Source: Chloroflexota bacterium (GTDB taxonomy: Bacteria > Chloroflexota > Anaerolineae > Anaerolineales > UBA11579). From it: a DNA stretch of 64,000 nt. The position numbers were made by a program, and so were the translations under genes. A model generated the notes under the pieces. That model saw nothing but the letters and a program-made list of their open reading frames with translations, had not been told where the DNA came from and did not search any database. Shown here piece after piece: positions 24,461-33,908 of the stretch. The DNA lies in assembly GCA_013112575.1 (NCBI GenBank), contig JABFGG010000006.1, positions 186,001 to 250,000 on the forward strand, written 5' to 3'. Position 1 is the stretch's first letter. Each line of letters starts with the position of its first letter.

Positions 24461-25904
24461 GCACGGCGTGGATGATCATACGTGGGCCATAGGCGACGTC
24501 CCCACCGGCAAAAACGTCTTGCGCAGAAGTCTGGCCCGTTTCTTGATTAATAGCGACCAGACCGCGCGGGCTGATCTCAACATCCTCAGCGCCCTTTAGC
24601 GGTGCCAAGTCTGCGGTTTGGCCGATTGCCAGTATGACGCTATCGCATTCCAATACCTGATTCGTGCCCGGCACAAAGCGCGGGTTGAAACGGCCGACGT
24701 CGTCGAAGACTGCAGCGACATCGATCACTTCCAACCCGGTGACCCTGCCATTCTCGCCAAGCACGCGTACTGGGCCAAGACGGGGGGTGATGTGGATGCC
24801 TTCTTCTTCAGCTTCTTCCAGTTCAAAGCGTGAGGCGGGTAATTCATCCCAACTTTCAAGTGCTATGACGCGCACATTACCCACACCCAAACGCAAAGCT
24901 GTCCGCGCTACATCCAGGGCGGTGCGCACAGTATCTGCTTCTTCATCCAGCCGAGCGTCTTTATCTTCAAGAGCTTCTGTTTGTTCTTCGGTAGCCATGC
25001 CCAGTCGTAAGGCCGTGCGAGCAGCATCCATAGCTACATCGCCACCGCCCACGACAACAACGCGCTTGCCTAACTGGACCTGGTAACCCAAGTTGTAATT
25101 GAGCAACATGTCAACGGCAGGAACCACGCCGTCCAGGTCTGAGCCTTCCACGTTCAGTTTGCGCCCCTGCATCAAACCTATCCCCAAGAACACAGCATCG
25201 AAATCGCTGCGCAGTTCTTTTAGAGTGATCGTCTCCCCAATACGGGTGTCATAATGAATCTTTACCCCGAGGTCAACGATGGCCTGCACTTCACTGTCCA
25301 TCGCCTCCCAATCCATGCGGTAAATGGGCACGCCATAGCGGATCATGCCGCCGGATTTGGGACCTGCTTCAAATATCTCTACTCTGTGACCCAATACAGA
25401 CAGATCATGGGCGGTTGCTAAACTCGATGGCCCCGCCCCAATCACGGCAACACTTCCCCGTTTGCGACTGGGCTGGGCAGCCAATACCTCAAGCGTGTGA
25501 CGCGACCAGGGGCCGGTTGAGAAATCCTGTCCAGAGACGGGCTGTACTCCGTTACTCTGGATGACGGGTACTTCAATAGTGCCGGGCAAGCGTAAGAAGG
25601 CCTCGGGGCCATATTGTTCTGTGACAACGCGTTTCAGTGGGCGGATGGCTACTGGTTCATGGTCTGGCCCTATCGACCCGCGGCGACAGGCTACCTCACA
25701 AGGGGCTCCGCAAATACGTCCACAAATTGTTGAAAGGGGATTAGGATCTCGGGCGATCTGGTAACCTAATTCGATATTCCCCTGTGCGACCGCGGTCACG
25801 TAGCCACGCGCATCTGTCAGCACCGGACAGGCCGCCTGGCACTTCACCATTTGACGGTAATAATCCTGATCTGGAACGATGACCGGGTAACGTTCTAGTG
25901 ACAC
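24417..25904 (-). pseudogene. GltD-like FAD/NAD(P) oxidoreductase, C-terminally truncated
   Basis: The frame encodes about 495 residues of the glutamate-synthase small-subunit family: an N-terminal Fe-S helical domain (KCQAACP, CGRICGAPCEVACRRG), an FAD-binding GAGPSSLATAHDL motif, the NAD(P)-binding VVVVGGGDVAMDAA motif, and the C-terminal FAD segment VFAGGDVAYGPRMIIHAVRDG. It stops a few residues later with foreign sequence, so any further C-terminal domain is lost. GTG 25904 follows GGGAGG and is the likely start, because the longer open frame runs back into the terminator at 25999. The NAD(P) region has an unusual 35-residue insertion. Confidence 0.78.
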
Positions 25905-25998
25905 GCAGCCTCCCGAGGTATTGGATGAATTCAGTCTGGTTATAGAGTAGCAGGTAGGCCCTCTGTGTTGAATCCATCCATCCCTCTCAGAGGAATGA

Positions 25999-26028
25999 AA
26001 AAAGAGCGATTTTTTGATCGCTCTTTTT
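25999..26028. terminator. Terminator after the NarL-type regulator
   Basis: A 12-bp stem (AAAAAGAGCGAT with ATCGCTCTTTTT) and six-base loop is flanked by A- and T-runs. It lies about 30 bases beyond the stop of the minus-strand response regulator gene and would work in both directions. Confidence 0.88.
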
Positions 26029-26055
26029 GGCACAAGAACTAGTTCTTTTTACCCC

Positions 26056-26709
26056 CTACCACCATCCTTTTTGACGCGCCATGCGGGCAGCTTCCCGGCG
26101 GTTATTGACCTGTAACTTAGCAAGGATATTACGTATATGGCTTTTTACTGTGTGTAAACTGATGCGCAGATTCTCAGCAATGTCCTTGTCCGAATGTTTA
26201 CTTACAACCAATTGCAGCACTTCCTGCTCACGGTCGGTCAAGGTTTCCAGGTCAACTTCGATGTCTGCGAAGGTTTGTTTACTCAATCTACGGAACTCCT
26301 CAAGCAAACGCCCGGCTAGTTCGGGAGAAAGCGCCGCCTCTCCCTCCAAAGCGCCGCGCAGCATTTGAAGCATCTCCCGAGAGCGGATGTTCTTGAGCAG
26401 ATATCCCTGCGCACCATATTTAAGCGCCTGGAACAATTTCTCATCATCGTCACGTACGGTCAGCATGACGATCGTCACCCCCGGCATTTCATTCTTTATA
26501 CGCAATGTAGCTTCAATGCCATCACAGGTTGGCATCTGCACATCCATCAGGATCAGATCCGGTTCAAGCTCCTGTGATTTGACAATAGCCTCAAGGCCAT
26601 CGTTGGCTTCGCCCACCACTTCCATATCAGGCTGTTCAGCAATGATTCCGGCAAGACCTTCCCGGAACAGGATATGATCGTCGGCCAACAGAACACGTGC
26701 AGGCTTCAT
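26056..26709 (-). CDS. NarL/FixJ-type response regulator
   Basis: The 217-residue protein has a complete receiver (acidic pair ADDH, phospho-acceptor Asp 56 in LILMDVQMP, conserved Lys in YLLKNI) and a LuxR-type HTH (LTDREQEVLQLVVSKHSDKD, SLHTVKSHIRNILAKLQV). It should bind DNA after phosphorylation. Its ATG overlaps the stop of the upstream kinase gene (ATGA), making them a two-component pair. Confidence 0.96.
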   Translation of the reverse strand: MKPARVLLADDHILFREGLAGIIAEQPDMEVVGEANDGLEAIVKSQELEPDLILMDVQMPTCDGIEATLRIKNEMPGVTIVMLTVRDDDEKLFQALKYGAQGYLLKNIRSREMLQMLRGALEGEAALSPELAGRLLEEFRRLSKQTFADIEVDLETLTDREQEVLQLVVSKHSDKDIAENLRISLHTVKSHIRNILAKLQVNNRREAARMARQKGWW

Positions 26710-28673
26710 GCGTTCACGATCTTTAATGGCGCATCAGAGGCCCACTTCAGCACTACCTGGGTGCCTTCGCCAGGAGTGGAATGGACATTTAATTCGCCGC
26801 CCAATCGTTTGGCACGCGCCTGCATGATCTGTAGGCCAAAGTGCTGGCGTCCATCGTCAGGTGTGATTGTGGGATCAAAACCATTGCCGTTATCTTCGAC
26901 TGTAACGACATAATCCCCATTGTGCTCCGCCAGACATATATCAATGCTTGATCCATTTGAATGCTGGTGGGCATTCAGCATGGCTTCTCCCACCACGCGC
27001 AGGATTTGCTCAGTAGTATCAATTTCCAGGCGCAAAGGTTGTTCAATTTCTGATGAGTACTGGAATTTGCTGCCATTGCGTTGGGTGAAATCATTGGCCA
27101 GCGCGTCCAGACGCTTTTGAAGGCTGCGCGGGGATGGTGGCTCTTCGATCAGCGTGGTGATGGCATTGCGCACATCCTCGGTTGCCTGGTCAATGATCTG
27201 GCGTGTTTTCTCCAGACGGGAGATCGCGTCCAAATCCTGATCATTTTCTACACTGTCACTGATCTTGTCTACGCTGAGCCCCAGGTAGCTCAGAGTCTGC
27301 CCAAGTCCATCGTGCATATCGGCAGCGATGCGGTGTCGTTCTTCCAAAGCGGCGACGCGCTCAGCCTGTGCATATAAACGCGCATTCTCCAGAGCAATGG
27401 CAGCAGAGTTGGCTAGTTTGGTCAATAGCAGCCTGGCTTCCTCCGAGAATGCATCGGTCTCAGAACTGCCCACACATAAGGCCCCGATCACGCGGTTGCC
27501 AACACGCAGTGGAGCTGCCAATTGGCTATTACGGAATGATGGAGCCAATACCTGACAAAAGCCCCCGCATTCTCCATGTTCGCATGCTGTGGCTGAATCG
27601 CCGGAAAGCACCTGGAGAGCTAATGGCGAGTTAGACTTCATCTGGTGTTCGATTACGGCATCTGAAGGGCCACTGTGGGCCCCCACGCTGAGGAAGCCTG
27701 CGCTGCCATCCAACATGCACAGGGTAGCGCTTTCTGCTTCCAATAGCTCCTGCGCTTTTTCAGTTACCGAGCCCAAGACTTCCTGAACGTCGAGCCTGGA
27801 AGAAATATCACGGCTGACTTCATATAGCGCTTCCAGCTCGCGTGTTCGTTGTGTCACACGGTCTTCAAGCGTTTTCGTCCATGCCTTGGACCGTTCTTGG
27901 GATACCCTCAATTGGTCGCGCATCGACTCAAGAGTTTGACTGAGGACTTCTGTCTCCTGGAGACCTTCTATGTGAATAGGTGTTTCTATGTCGCCCGTCC
28001 TGATACGCTCAGCAGCTTGTTGCAAAGTTTGAAGGGGGTCCAACATAGCCCTGCGAGTTAGCCATGCACCAAAGGCAAGCAAAATTAGTGCACTTATGAA
28101 AAAGCCGATCTGCACACTGCGTAGGCGATTGACTTTTTGGGTTGCAGCATTCTCAAAAAGACGAACCGCACTGTCTGTTTCAGTTATCAGCTGCGTGGCA
28201 ATGGTCTCAACCTGCTGAAGCGCGGTTGCGTAATCAATGGTATTTTGCTCCTTGGAGGTCACAAGGTCTAAAGCAGCAAGATAATCTTCCCAGGTATCGC
28301 GAACCGAAACGAGTTGAGTTTGAATTGCCGTTGAGCTACTTGCAGAAACATCAATAGTTTCGCCAGGTGAGTAAGGGGCCTGCCCGCCTTGTTCGAAGGC
28401 TACCAATGTGTCTTCAAATGTGTGAACCGCGCCTTGAAGTTCAATTGATGTCTGATCTGCATTATCTGTTTGCAAGTCCCCAGCCAAACGTGTCATTTGT
28501 TGAACTAACATGCGCTGGCGACCTGCCAGGTTGATGATGACCGCATCCTGTTTCTGCGCTTCGATCCCCCAAAAAGTTACACCTACAGACAACGTGACTA
28601 ACAGAACAAAGGCAAGGAATAATAGCCCCAGCCAGCCCTGAATACTGCGAGGTCTTCTTATATATTCAGTCAT
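26706..28673 (-). CDS. NarX-like sensor histidine kinase
   Basis: The 655-residue protein has TM1 (residues ~14-35), a periplasmic PilJ/NarX-type helical sensor with INLAGRQRMLVQQM (the NarX P-box style), TM2 (~188-206), a HAMP domain, a GAF domain (~285-435), and a HisKA_3 box ADMHDGLGQTL with His 454 and a C-terminal HATPase. The GAF contains a Cys cluster (C364, C369, C373 in CEHGECGGFC), which could bind metal or an Fe-S cluster. In NarX the P-box region senses nitrate or nitrite; the ligand here is unknown. It overlaps the regulator gene by four bases. Confidence 0.93.
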   Translation of the reverse strand: MTEYIRRPRSIQGWLGLLFLAFVLLVTLSVGVTFWGIEAQKQDAVIINLAGRQRMLVQQMTRLAGDLQTDNADQTSIELQGAVHTFEDTLVAFEQGGQAPYSPGETIDVSASSSTAIQTQLVSVRDTWEDYLAALDLVTSKEQNTIDYATALQQVETIATQLITETDSAVRLFENAATQKVNRLRSVQIGFFISALILLAFGAWLTRRAMLDPLQTLQQAAERIRTGDIETPIHIEGLQETEVLSQTLESMRDQLRVSQERSKAWTKTLEDRVTQRTRELEALYEVSRDISSRLDVQEVLGSVTEKAQELLEAESATLCMLDGSAGFLSVGAHSGPSDAVIEHQMKSNSPLALQVLSGDSATACEHGECGGFCQVLAPSFRNSQLAAPLRVGNRVIGALCVGSSETDAFSEEARLLLTKLANSAAIALENARLYAQAERVAALEERHRIAADMHDGLGQTLSYLGLSVDKISDSVENDQDLDAISRLEKTRQIIDQATEDVRNAITTLIEEPPSPRSLQKRLDALANDFTQRNGSKFQYSSEIEQPLRLEIDTTEQILRVVGEAMLNAHQHSNGSSIDICLAEHNGDYVVTVEDNGNGFDPTITPDDGRQHFGLQIMQARAKRLGGELNVHSTPGEGTQVVLKWASDAPLKIVNA

Positions 28674-28846
28674 TGTCTGTTTGATTCAATATTGTGCCGA
28701 TAAAAATTATACACGACAGGACTGATAGTTCTTAGGGTTTTTGATTTTGGTAGGAATGGATGATTAAGCAGAAGACCATTTCATCAATTCTACTTCCCAA
28801 CGAACACATCATCGACAAGGATAGTAGCTTCTGCATCTGCCTCATC

Positions 28847-29941
28847 TCATACACCAATTTCACGGTTTATCGGCGCAGTTGCTAATTCCTGAGGATTCGA
28901 AACCTCATATTCTCCGATGATTTGTCCATCCAATAGGCAAGCTATGCGTTCAGCATTGTCGTTGACTACAAGGGATACCTCATACCAGGTGCTGTAGGCA
29001 ACTACTTGCTGTGCCTCATACACCAGATGGTCCTGGCGGGCCTCGCCGAGACGCAAATCTATAATGTTAAATAGGATATGCACCGAATTAAAATCCGCCA
29101 ATATGCCACACGAGGCAGCCCAACCACCATCTGGAAACTCTGTAGTTATTCGTAATACCGTACCAGCAAAACCACCATTATGTGTATCCAACAATTGCAT
29201 TATTGCAGATAAGCTGCCCAGTTCAGCGCCAGCAACAGACAACGGCTGCTTGACACGCAATGTGCAACCTGAAAATAATTCGAGTTTGTCGTGGGAGATT
29301 TGGAGCACACCATCCTGTTGAACTAATTCACAATTTGATTCTGGCCCAACTCTTTCTGTCCATTTACTTGGATTATAAGCATCGTCAAAACTTGTTTCAC
29401 TAAAGTCATCATATAGATTTTGCTCCATAGGCAAAACCATGCCAATCTCACGGGAAAGAACACCCCCTCGCAGAAGGGCCAAGCCAGCGCTCACCAGAAC
29501 CACAACCAGGAATGCAATAAGTGATAAGCGCTTCACCATCGTCTGGGTCAGCCCGGACAATTTTCTCGGCGCCACCTGGGCTGGTGTCTTCGTGGAAATT
29601 CTTTGCTCAGGTAGTTCGTTAACCTGAAATCGCGCTGAGCGAATCTCCTCGAACAAGGCTGTGGTCTCTGCCGTTGGTTCAGCCTCAAATTCAATTGCCA
29701 ATACCTTTCTGCAGTGTTCGTATTGGGCCAATGCAGCAGTGCGCTCACCACGCAAAGCAAGAACGTGCATAAGTTGCCGGTGAGCTTTCTCTCGCCAGGG
29801 TTCCAATTCCAGTTTTCGGCGAGCATATTGCTCGGCGTTGTCGTTCTGTTGCTGCTCTATGAAGATTTCCGTCAACTGGTGCAACCCATCTAACACCTTG
29901 CATGTTGGTTCATCTCTTAGTTCACCCTGTAATATGTCCAA
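28847..29941 (-). pseudogene. BTAD-TM-beta-domain protein, N-terminally truncated
   Basis: The frame starts inside a bacterial transcriptional activator domain (LDGLHQLTEIFIEQ, ARRKLELEPWREKAHRQLM, ALRGERTAALAQYEHCR), the TPR-like half of AfsR/SARP-type regulators. A TM helix (LSLIAFLVVVLVSAGLALL) and a C-terminal extracytoplasmic beta domain (YDDFSETSFDDAYNPSKWTE) follow. The N-terminal winged helix that should bind DNA is missing; an in-frame TAA lies just upstream. A real but shorter gene beginning with TTG 29941 is less likely. Confidence 0.65.
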
Positions 29942-30017
29942 GAGATGTTGAAGACGTACAGTCTCTGGTTAGATAATCAGAAACAGCGCATGGCGAGAAT
30001 ACAATGTATTTGCAATA

Positions 30018-30047
30018 CAAAAAGGACCTCTTTTGAGGCCCTTTTTG
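30018..30047 (-). terminator. Terminator of the FW-domain gene
   Basis: A 13-bp stem with one G-U pair on the minus strand (CAAAAAGGGCCTC, loop AAAA, GAGGTCCTTTTTG) lies 16 bases beyond the stop codon at 30063. Confidence 0.85.
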
Positions 30048-30062
30048 TAGCAGTTGAGCAGC

Positions 30063-31427
30063 TTAGTCTTTGGGTATGGCACAGGTGACATAGGCGGTGA
30101 TGCTGCGAGTTGCGCCTGTGGTGCTGCCATCTTCCGAATTGTAGGTGTTCAGGTTCCATGCCTGTACATAGGTCTTATTGTTGCCAATGAACAATTCGGA
30201 AATAACCATATTGCTCTCATATGGGTAGACATCAGCACTCGTATTGAAGCCGGGCGATGTAGCCTGCTCAACACCGTCTGGGCTAACGCTGCAGGACGGA
30301 GACCAAAGACCAGCGTTCTGATTCGGGTGGAGGGTTGTAGATGCATGGGCGGACGTTACGTTGGGACCTTCTGGAAGACTATCCACAAAAGCGCCGGAAA
30401 AGTGAGTGCCATCACCGTTGCAGATCGCGTAACCGGTCATCGCAATGGGCGTGTCCCCAAAATTGCCCGCGACAATGCGGAAATACTCACCGAATGGTCG
30501 CAATCGATAGAGGCTCAGTTCTTCTGAGGCCGGATAGGAAAAACCGCCGCCAATCGCTTCCATATCGATAGGGCATGCAACAACGTGCGCCTCGCCATGA
30601 TGATCCAGTGTGAGGTCGGCAGTGTGGATCGTGATAACACCTTGGGGATTGGACAAGCAGCGAGCGTATACACCGACCAACACCGGCTCGCTCGTATCTT
30701 TGCTAAAGCGGACCTGCCAGCCCGTGGTGCCTGCCGGGCGGGATTCGTACACACGGGTGGTGTCATCAGCCAGGAAGTCGAAATACCAACCGCCGCCGGT
30801 CACCAGGCTGCCTACCGGGCAATCCACGAAGGCCGAACCCAGTTGTGTGTCAATGACGCCATGTAGGGAGACCGTAAACAATTCCGGTTTCGTATAGGGC
30901 GGTAAAAAGCCGTCCGGGGAGCCAGGGTCAAAGGGCTGGGGGCCGACCGTCAATGGGGGATCTTCCTCAGGGAGCGGTGGCTCATGCCGCCCAGGATTGT
31001 CAAAACCATCGATCGCGGGCGCGGAAACGATGATCTGCACCTGTAGGCGGGGGCCGAAATAGCCATCTTTCGCAGACAGACGCCAGAGACCGGCATATTC
31101 CCCAGCTTGTTCGGGGGCCTGCAAATCAAAGCTCAGTTCAGCGCTCTCGCCGGGATACAGACTGCTGAGCGCATAGCCGCGCGGCCCGCTGAAGCGGCTG
31201 TCATCCACAAAGTGAAGCTGCACGCCATGGGGCCAGGGGCAATCACCATTGTTCTCGATCAGCCAGCTGTGCCGCACGACCTCACCGGGGGACAATTCGT
31301 AGCTGGCATTGCCAGAAACGAGGGCCGCAGAGGGCACACAGCGCTGTTTTGAGGGAGCCGCAAAGGTGGTCTGGGGAATGGCAAAGGCCAGGGCCAGAAG
31401 CAGGAAAATAATACGGTTGTTCTTCAT
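30063..31427 (-). CDS. Secreted protein with NBR1/FW-type Ig-like domain
   Basis: The 454-residue protein has a cleavable signal peptide (IIFLLLALAFAIPQTTFAA). Residues ~30-135 match the FW domain (SWLIENNGDCPWPHGVQL, GPRGYALSSLYPGESAELSF, AGEYAGLWRLSAKDGYFGP), a fold common in Chloroflexota secreted proteins. The remainder has two repeats around FVDCPVGSLVTGGGWYFD and VVACPIDMEAIGGGF, beta-rich with Cys. GGAGGTG precedes the ATG. It is probably a surface or exported binding protein; the ligand is unknown. Confidence 0.8.
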   Translation of the reverse strand: MKNNRIIFLLLALAFAIPQTTFAAPSKQRCVPSAALVSGNASYELSPGEVVRHSWLIENNGDCPWPHGVQLHFVDDSRFSGPRGYALSSLYPGESAELSFDLQAPEQAGEYAGLWRLSAKDGYFGPRLQVQIIVSAPAIDGFDNPGRHEPPLPEEDPPLTVGPQPFDPGSPDGFLPPYTKPELFTVSLHGVIDTQLGSAFVDCPVGSLVTGGGWYFDFLADDTTRVYESRPAGTTGWQVRFSKDTSEPVLVGVYARCLSNPQGVITIHTADLTLDHHGEAHVVACPIDMEAIGGGFSYPASEELSLYRLRPFGEYFRIVAGNFGDTPIAMTGYAICNGDGTHFSGAFVDSLPEGPNVTSAHASTTLHPNQNAGLWSPSCSVSPDGVEQATSPGFNTSADVYPYESNMVISELFIGNNKTYVQAWNLNTYNSEDGSTTGATRSITAYVTCAIPKD

Positions 31428-32056
31428 CTCGCACCTCCGTCGAACTTTTGGTTCGACTGCGCAGTGTGCTTATCAAACTGCGCCTTATGTGGTTGGTTCA
31501 CATTTCCAACGGGGGAGGGGAGACGAGGTTATCAGGATGGGGTGTGGTGATTTAGTACTATGCTTAGTGTTGGTAAAGTATTTAGATGCTAAAGTATGGG
31601 GTAACTTTTGAAGCCTTTTTTCGAGTTTATAAATAAGGATAGTGGCTTATCTGAAAGTTCGATAAGGTCATATGCAAACGCGCTTGAGAAGTTTCATGCT
31701 TTTTTGGTTGCTGAGAAACTGCATCAGAAAGATGACAATATCTCCAAATCTCCAAAGCCGCAATAAACTTCGTAGAACCATATATTAAGCATTTAGGCTA
31801 ATTTGGAGTAAGGACTGAGTGGCGTCATCTGCATGTTTTAAAGCAATGGTATCGGTATATTGTAGATACCTGTGAATAAGTCATGGCCAGTTTTCCCCAG
31901 AAATACCCCCCATATGTGGGATCCGTCTGGTTTTGAAGAAGGTAATATTGGCACCACGGTCAATATATTTGACGTCCTACAATCTATGCAAAACTATTGT
32001 GCGCGGCCAAGTCATTACTTAATATAGTAATACTTATATTGGGCAATCTATCGTAC
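31428..32056. other. Mostly non-coding region with a possible integrase remnant
   Basis: Apart from the short frame at 31608-31766 and a follow-on stretch to about 31875 interrupted by stops, I see no supported gene here. The region separates the FW protein from the toxin-antitoxin modules and is AT-rich. Confidence 0.45.
31608..31766 (+). pseudogene. Possible degenerate tyrosine-recombinase N-terminus
   Basis: A TTG-started frame of 52 codons contains SGLSESSIRSYANALEKFHA, which resembles the SAM-like core-binding domain of phage integrases (sxxTxxxYxxaLxxFxxFL). After a stop and frame break, RTEWRHLHVLKQWYRYIVD reads like the following helix. No catalytic domain is found. The call rests on weak local similarity. 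Confidence 0.3.
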
Positions 32057-32085
32057 TTGCTAACCCTACCATCTAAGTATATAAT
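32057..32085 (+). promoter_or_regulatory. Predicted sigma-70 promoter of the Phd/PIN module
   Basis: TTGCTA (-35) and a perfect TATAAT (-10) are separated by 17 bases. The predicted start near 32092 gives a short leader before the GGAGG at 32109. Confidence 0.7.
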
Positions 32086-32120
32086 GTAGTCACGGATGTA
32101 ACCACATTGGAGGTGTGAAC

Positions 32121-32393
32121 TTGAACGACTTAGGAATTCGGGAACTTAAAGCGAAAGCCTCAGAGATCCTGCGCACTGTCCGTGAGCAGGGGAGTCGCTA
32201 TGTCATTACACACCGCGGCCGGCCCATCGCTATTTTGAGCCCAGTGGAAACAATTGAGCGGAGCACGATCGATCCGGAATCAGAGAATGGGGAGAACCGA
32301 TGGCAAGAGCTAGAGGACCTGGGCCACAAGATCAGCGTGGCTTGGCAATCGGAACAAAGCAGCGCCGAAATCCTTGCAGCAATGAGACGTTAG
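32121..32393 (+). CDS. Phd/YefM-type antitoxin
   Basis: The protein of about 90 residues has the Phd/YefM N-terminal fold (LGIRELKAKASEILRTV, GSRYVITHRGRPIAILSP), which dimerises, binds its own promoter and neutralises the toxin with its C-terminal tail. TTG 32121 is preferred because GGAGG ends seven bases upstream; GTG 32115 is only one base from it. The toxin gene starts four bases after its stop, the classical operon layout. Confidence 0.9.
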   Translation: MNDLGIRELKAKASEILRTVREQGSRYVITHRGRPIAILSPVETIERSTIDPESENGENRWQELEDLGHKISVAWQSEQSSAEILAAMRR

Positions 32394-32396
32394 CAT

Positions 32397-32840
32397 ATGC
32401 AAGGCCCAGTTACCATCGATGCGAGCGTTTTCCTCAATGCATACAATGAGGAAGAGGAGGGGCAGCCAGAAAGTCAAAGATTGTTATCGAACCTGAGACA
32501 GGCAGCTACGCCAATGATCTGTCCAACACTGCTACTCCCTGAGGTATCCGCCACAATAAGTCGTGGCACAGGCAATCCTGAACTAGCGCAACAGTTTTCT
32601 GCCTCTCTACAGCATCTACCACACATGGTGCTGGTACAACTGGATCACAAACTCGCCGGAGAAGCTTCAGCTATAGCAGCAAATCAACGTTTGCGTGGCA
32701 GCGATGCAGTCTACGCGGCTGTGGCCGTGCGCTTTGCTAGCACATTGATCACTCTAGACAAAGAAATGCATGACAGGGCTGCGGATCAAGTTGAGACACG
32801 CTATCCTGTCGAAGTACTGGCTGATCTTGGATATGATTGA
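32397..32840 (+). CDS. PIN-domain toxin (VapC-like ribonuclease)
   Basis: The 147-residue protein shows the PIN acidic set: TIDASVFLNAY, LLPEVSATIS, LRGSDAVYAAVA and TLDKEMHDRA. VapC-type PIN enzymes cleave RNA in a metal-dependent way. It is encoded directly after the Phd-type antitoxin. Confidence 0.92.
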   Translation: MQGPVTIDASVFLNAYNEEEEGQPESQRLLSNLRQAATPMICPTLLLPEVSATISRGTGNPELAQQFSASLQHLPHMVLVQLDHKLAGEASAIAANQRLRGSDAVYAAVAVRFASTLITLDKEMHDRAADQVETRYPVEVLADLGYD

Positions 32841-32990
32841 GGCAACACACTAAATGCATCCCGGTTGAATTACATATCAGGCTGCACTATTGACATCGAC
32901 GATTGTGCACTAAGTGCTCTTCTCAAATGTAAGAAGAGACAAGTGAGTGAGGGGAATGGCTATGAATACGACCACCCGTTCTAAAACTCA

Positions 32991-33022
32991 TGGTTAGGAT
33001 AATTAGTCTTATCCTAACCATA
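32991..33022. repeat. 12-bp inverted repeat between two toxin-antitoxin modules
   Basis: ATGGTTAGGATA and TATCCTAACCAT flank an eight-base loop. An outer pairing (ATGGCTAT near 32958 with ATAGCCAT near 33033) encloses it, so the whole forms a nested stem. It may end the PIN-toxin transcript, though no U-run follows, or be an operator or small-RNA element. Confidence 0.6.
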
Positions 33023-33122
33023 AGGCCTGCGTATAGCCATATTCAGTTAACTGTACCTCCCAACTCAAAATCAAAAATCAATCCAACATACAATTCACTA
33101 GGGGAGCCATTTTATTTGTATA

Positions 33123-33431
33123 ATGAGCCAGATGAACTACTCAGAGCTCCTCAAGCACCGTGACGATCTCAAACGAATCGCTGCAAAGTACAAAATCCGC
33201 GAAATCTACGTGATTGGCTCGGTTGCGCGCGACCAGACCTCATCTTCCAGTGATATAGATTTTTTAATCGAGCTGGCCGAGGGCGCTTCTGCCTTGGGTG
33301 TTGGCGGATTCAGTTATGAAGCTGAAAAGCTATTGGGAATTTCCGTAGATGTCATTCCAAGCTTTGCTTTGCCGGGCATCAGCGATGGGCAGTTCAAAGC
33401 GAACATTGAAGACGATGCAATTGCCTTATGA
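33123..33431 (+). CDS. MNT-type minimal nucleotidyltransferase (antitoxin)
   Basis: The 102-residue protein has the nucleotidyltransferase signature GSVARDQTSSSSDIDFLIEL, with GSxxR and DxD, and a third Asp in SVDVIPS. MntA-type enzymes AMPylate and inactivate the partner HEPN toxin. Starts at 33123 or 33132 are both possible; a TATAAT overlaps the first ATG. The partner overlaps its stop by four bases. Confidence 0.9.
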   Translation: MSQMNYSELLKHRDDLKRIAAKYKIREIYVIGSVARDQTSSSSDIDFLIELAEGASALGVGGFSYEAEKLLGISVDVIPSFALPGISDGQFKANIEDDAIAL

Positions 33432-33751
33432 GGATGACCAAACGCCTGGAGGATATGCTTTCAGCGATACAAGCGATTGAGGGATACCAGGTATCTTCCT
33501 TCGAAGAATTCAAGGGCGACGAGAGAACCCAGGACGCAGTCATGTACAATTTGATCATCCTGGGAGAAGCAGCAAACCAAATTGAGGATAGTTTTCGTGA
33601 AGAACATCCAAAAGTGCCCTGGTCCTCGATAATCGGCACACGCAATGTGATCGTGCATGGATACGATCAGGTCAAATTGCAGATCGTTTGGGAGATCATT
33701 CAGCGCGACCTGCAGGAACTGAAGCAAAGCATATTAGATCTGCTGGAATAG
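33428..33751 (+). CDS. HEPN-domain toxin (HepT-like, DUF86)
   Basis: The 107-residue helical protein has the HEPN ribonuclease motif R-x4-H as RNVIVHGY, preceded by ILGEAANQIEDSF and WSSIIGTRN. HepT-type HEPN proteins are ribonucleases neutralised by the adjacent MNT. The ATGA overlap with the MNT gene confirms the pairing. Confidence 0.92.
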   Translation: MRMTKRLEDMLSAIQAIEGYQVSSFEEFKGDERTQDAVMYNLIILGEAANQIEDSFREEHPKVPWSSIIGTRNVIVHGYDQVKLQIVWEIIQRDLQELKQSILDLLE

Positions 33752-33874
33752 TAGCTCACCACATTATTCCTACTGAGGTAACGTTTGGATGTCGCTCTCG
33801 GTAGGCGACTAGTCCATTAAAGTGGCAAAAGTTGCAGAACGCACTTAAAACATTTTACTTGCGATAAATTATAT

Positions 33875-33903
33875 TGTCTTAAGTGAAATATTGTGCTAGA
33901 CTG
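33875..33903 (+). promoter_or_regulatory. Predicted promoter of the tyrosine recombinase
   Basis: TTGTCT and TAGACT are separated by 17 bases. The predicted start falls at or within two bases of the ATG at 33909, so the message may be leaderless. Confidence 0.5.
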
Positions 33904-33908
33904 GGGCC

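Noticed and set aside
25905..26033. Extra 43 N-terminal residues of the GltD-like protein
   Set aside because: This stretch overlaps the terminator of the regulator gene and has low similarity to the family; GTG 25904 with GGGAGG is preferred.
33119..33124. TATAAT as the promoter of the MNT gene
   Set aside because: It overlaps the ATG and the -35 position (CACTAG) is poor; it may be chance.
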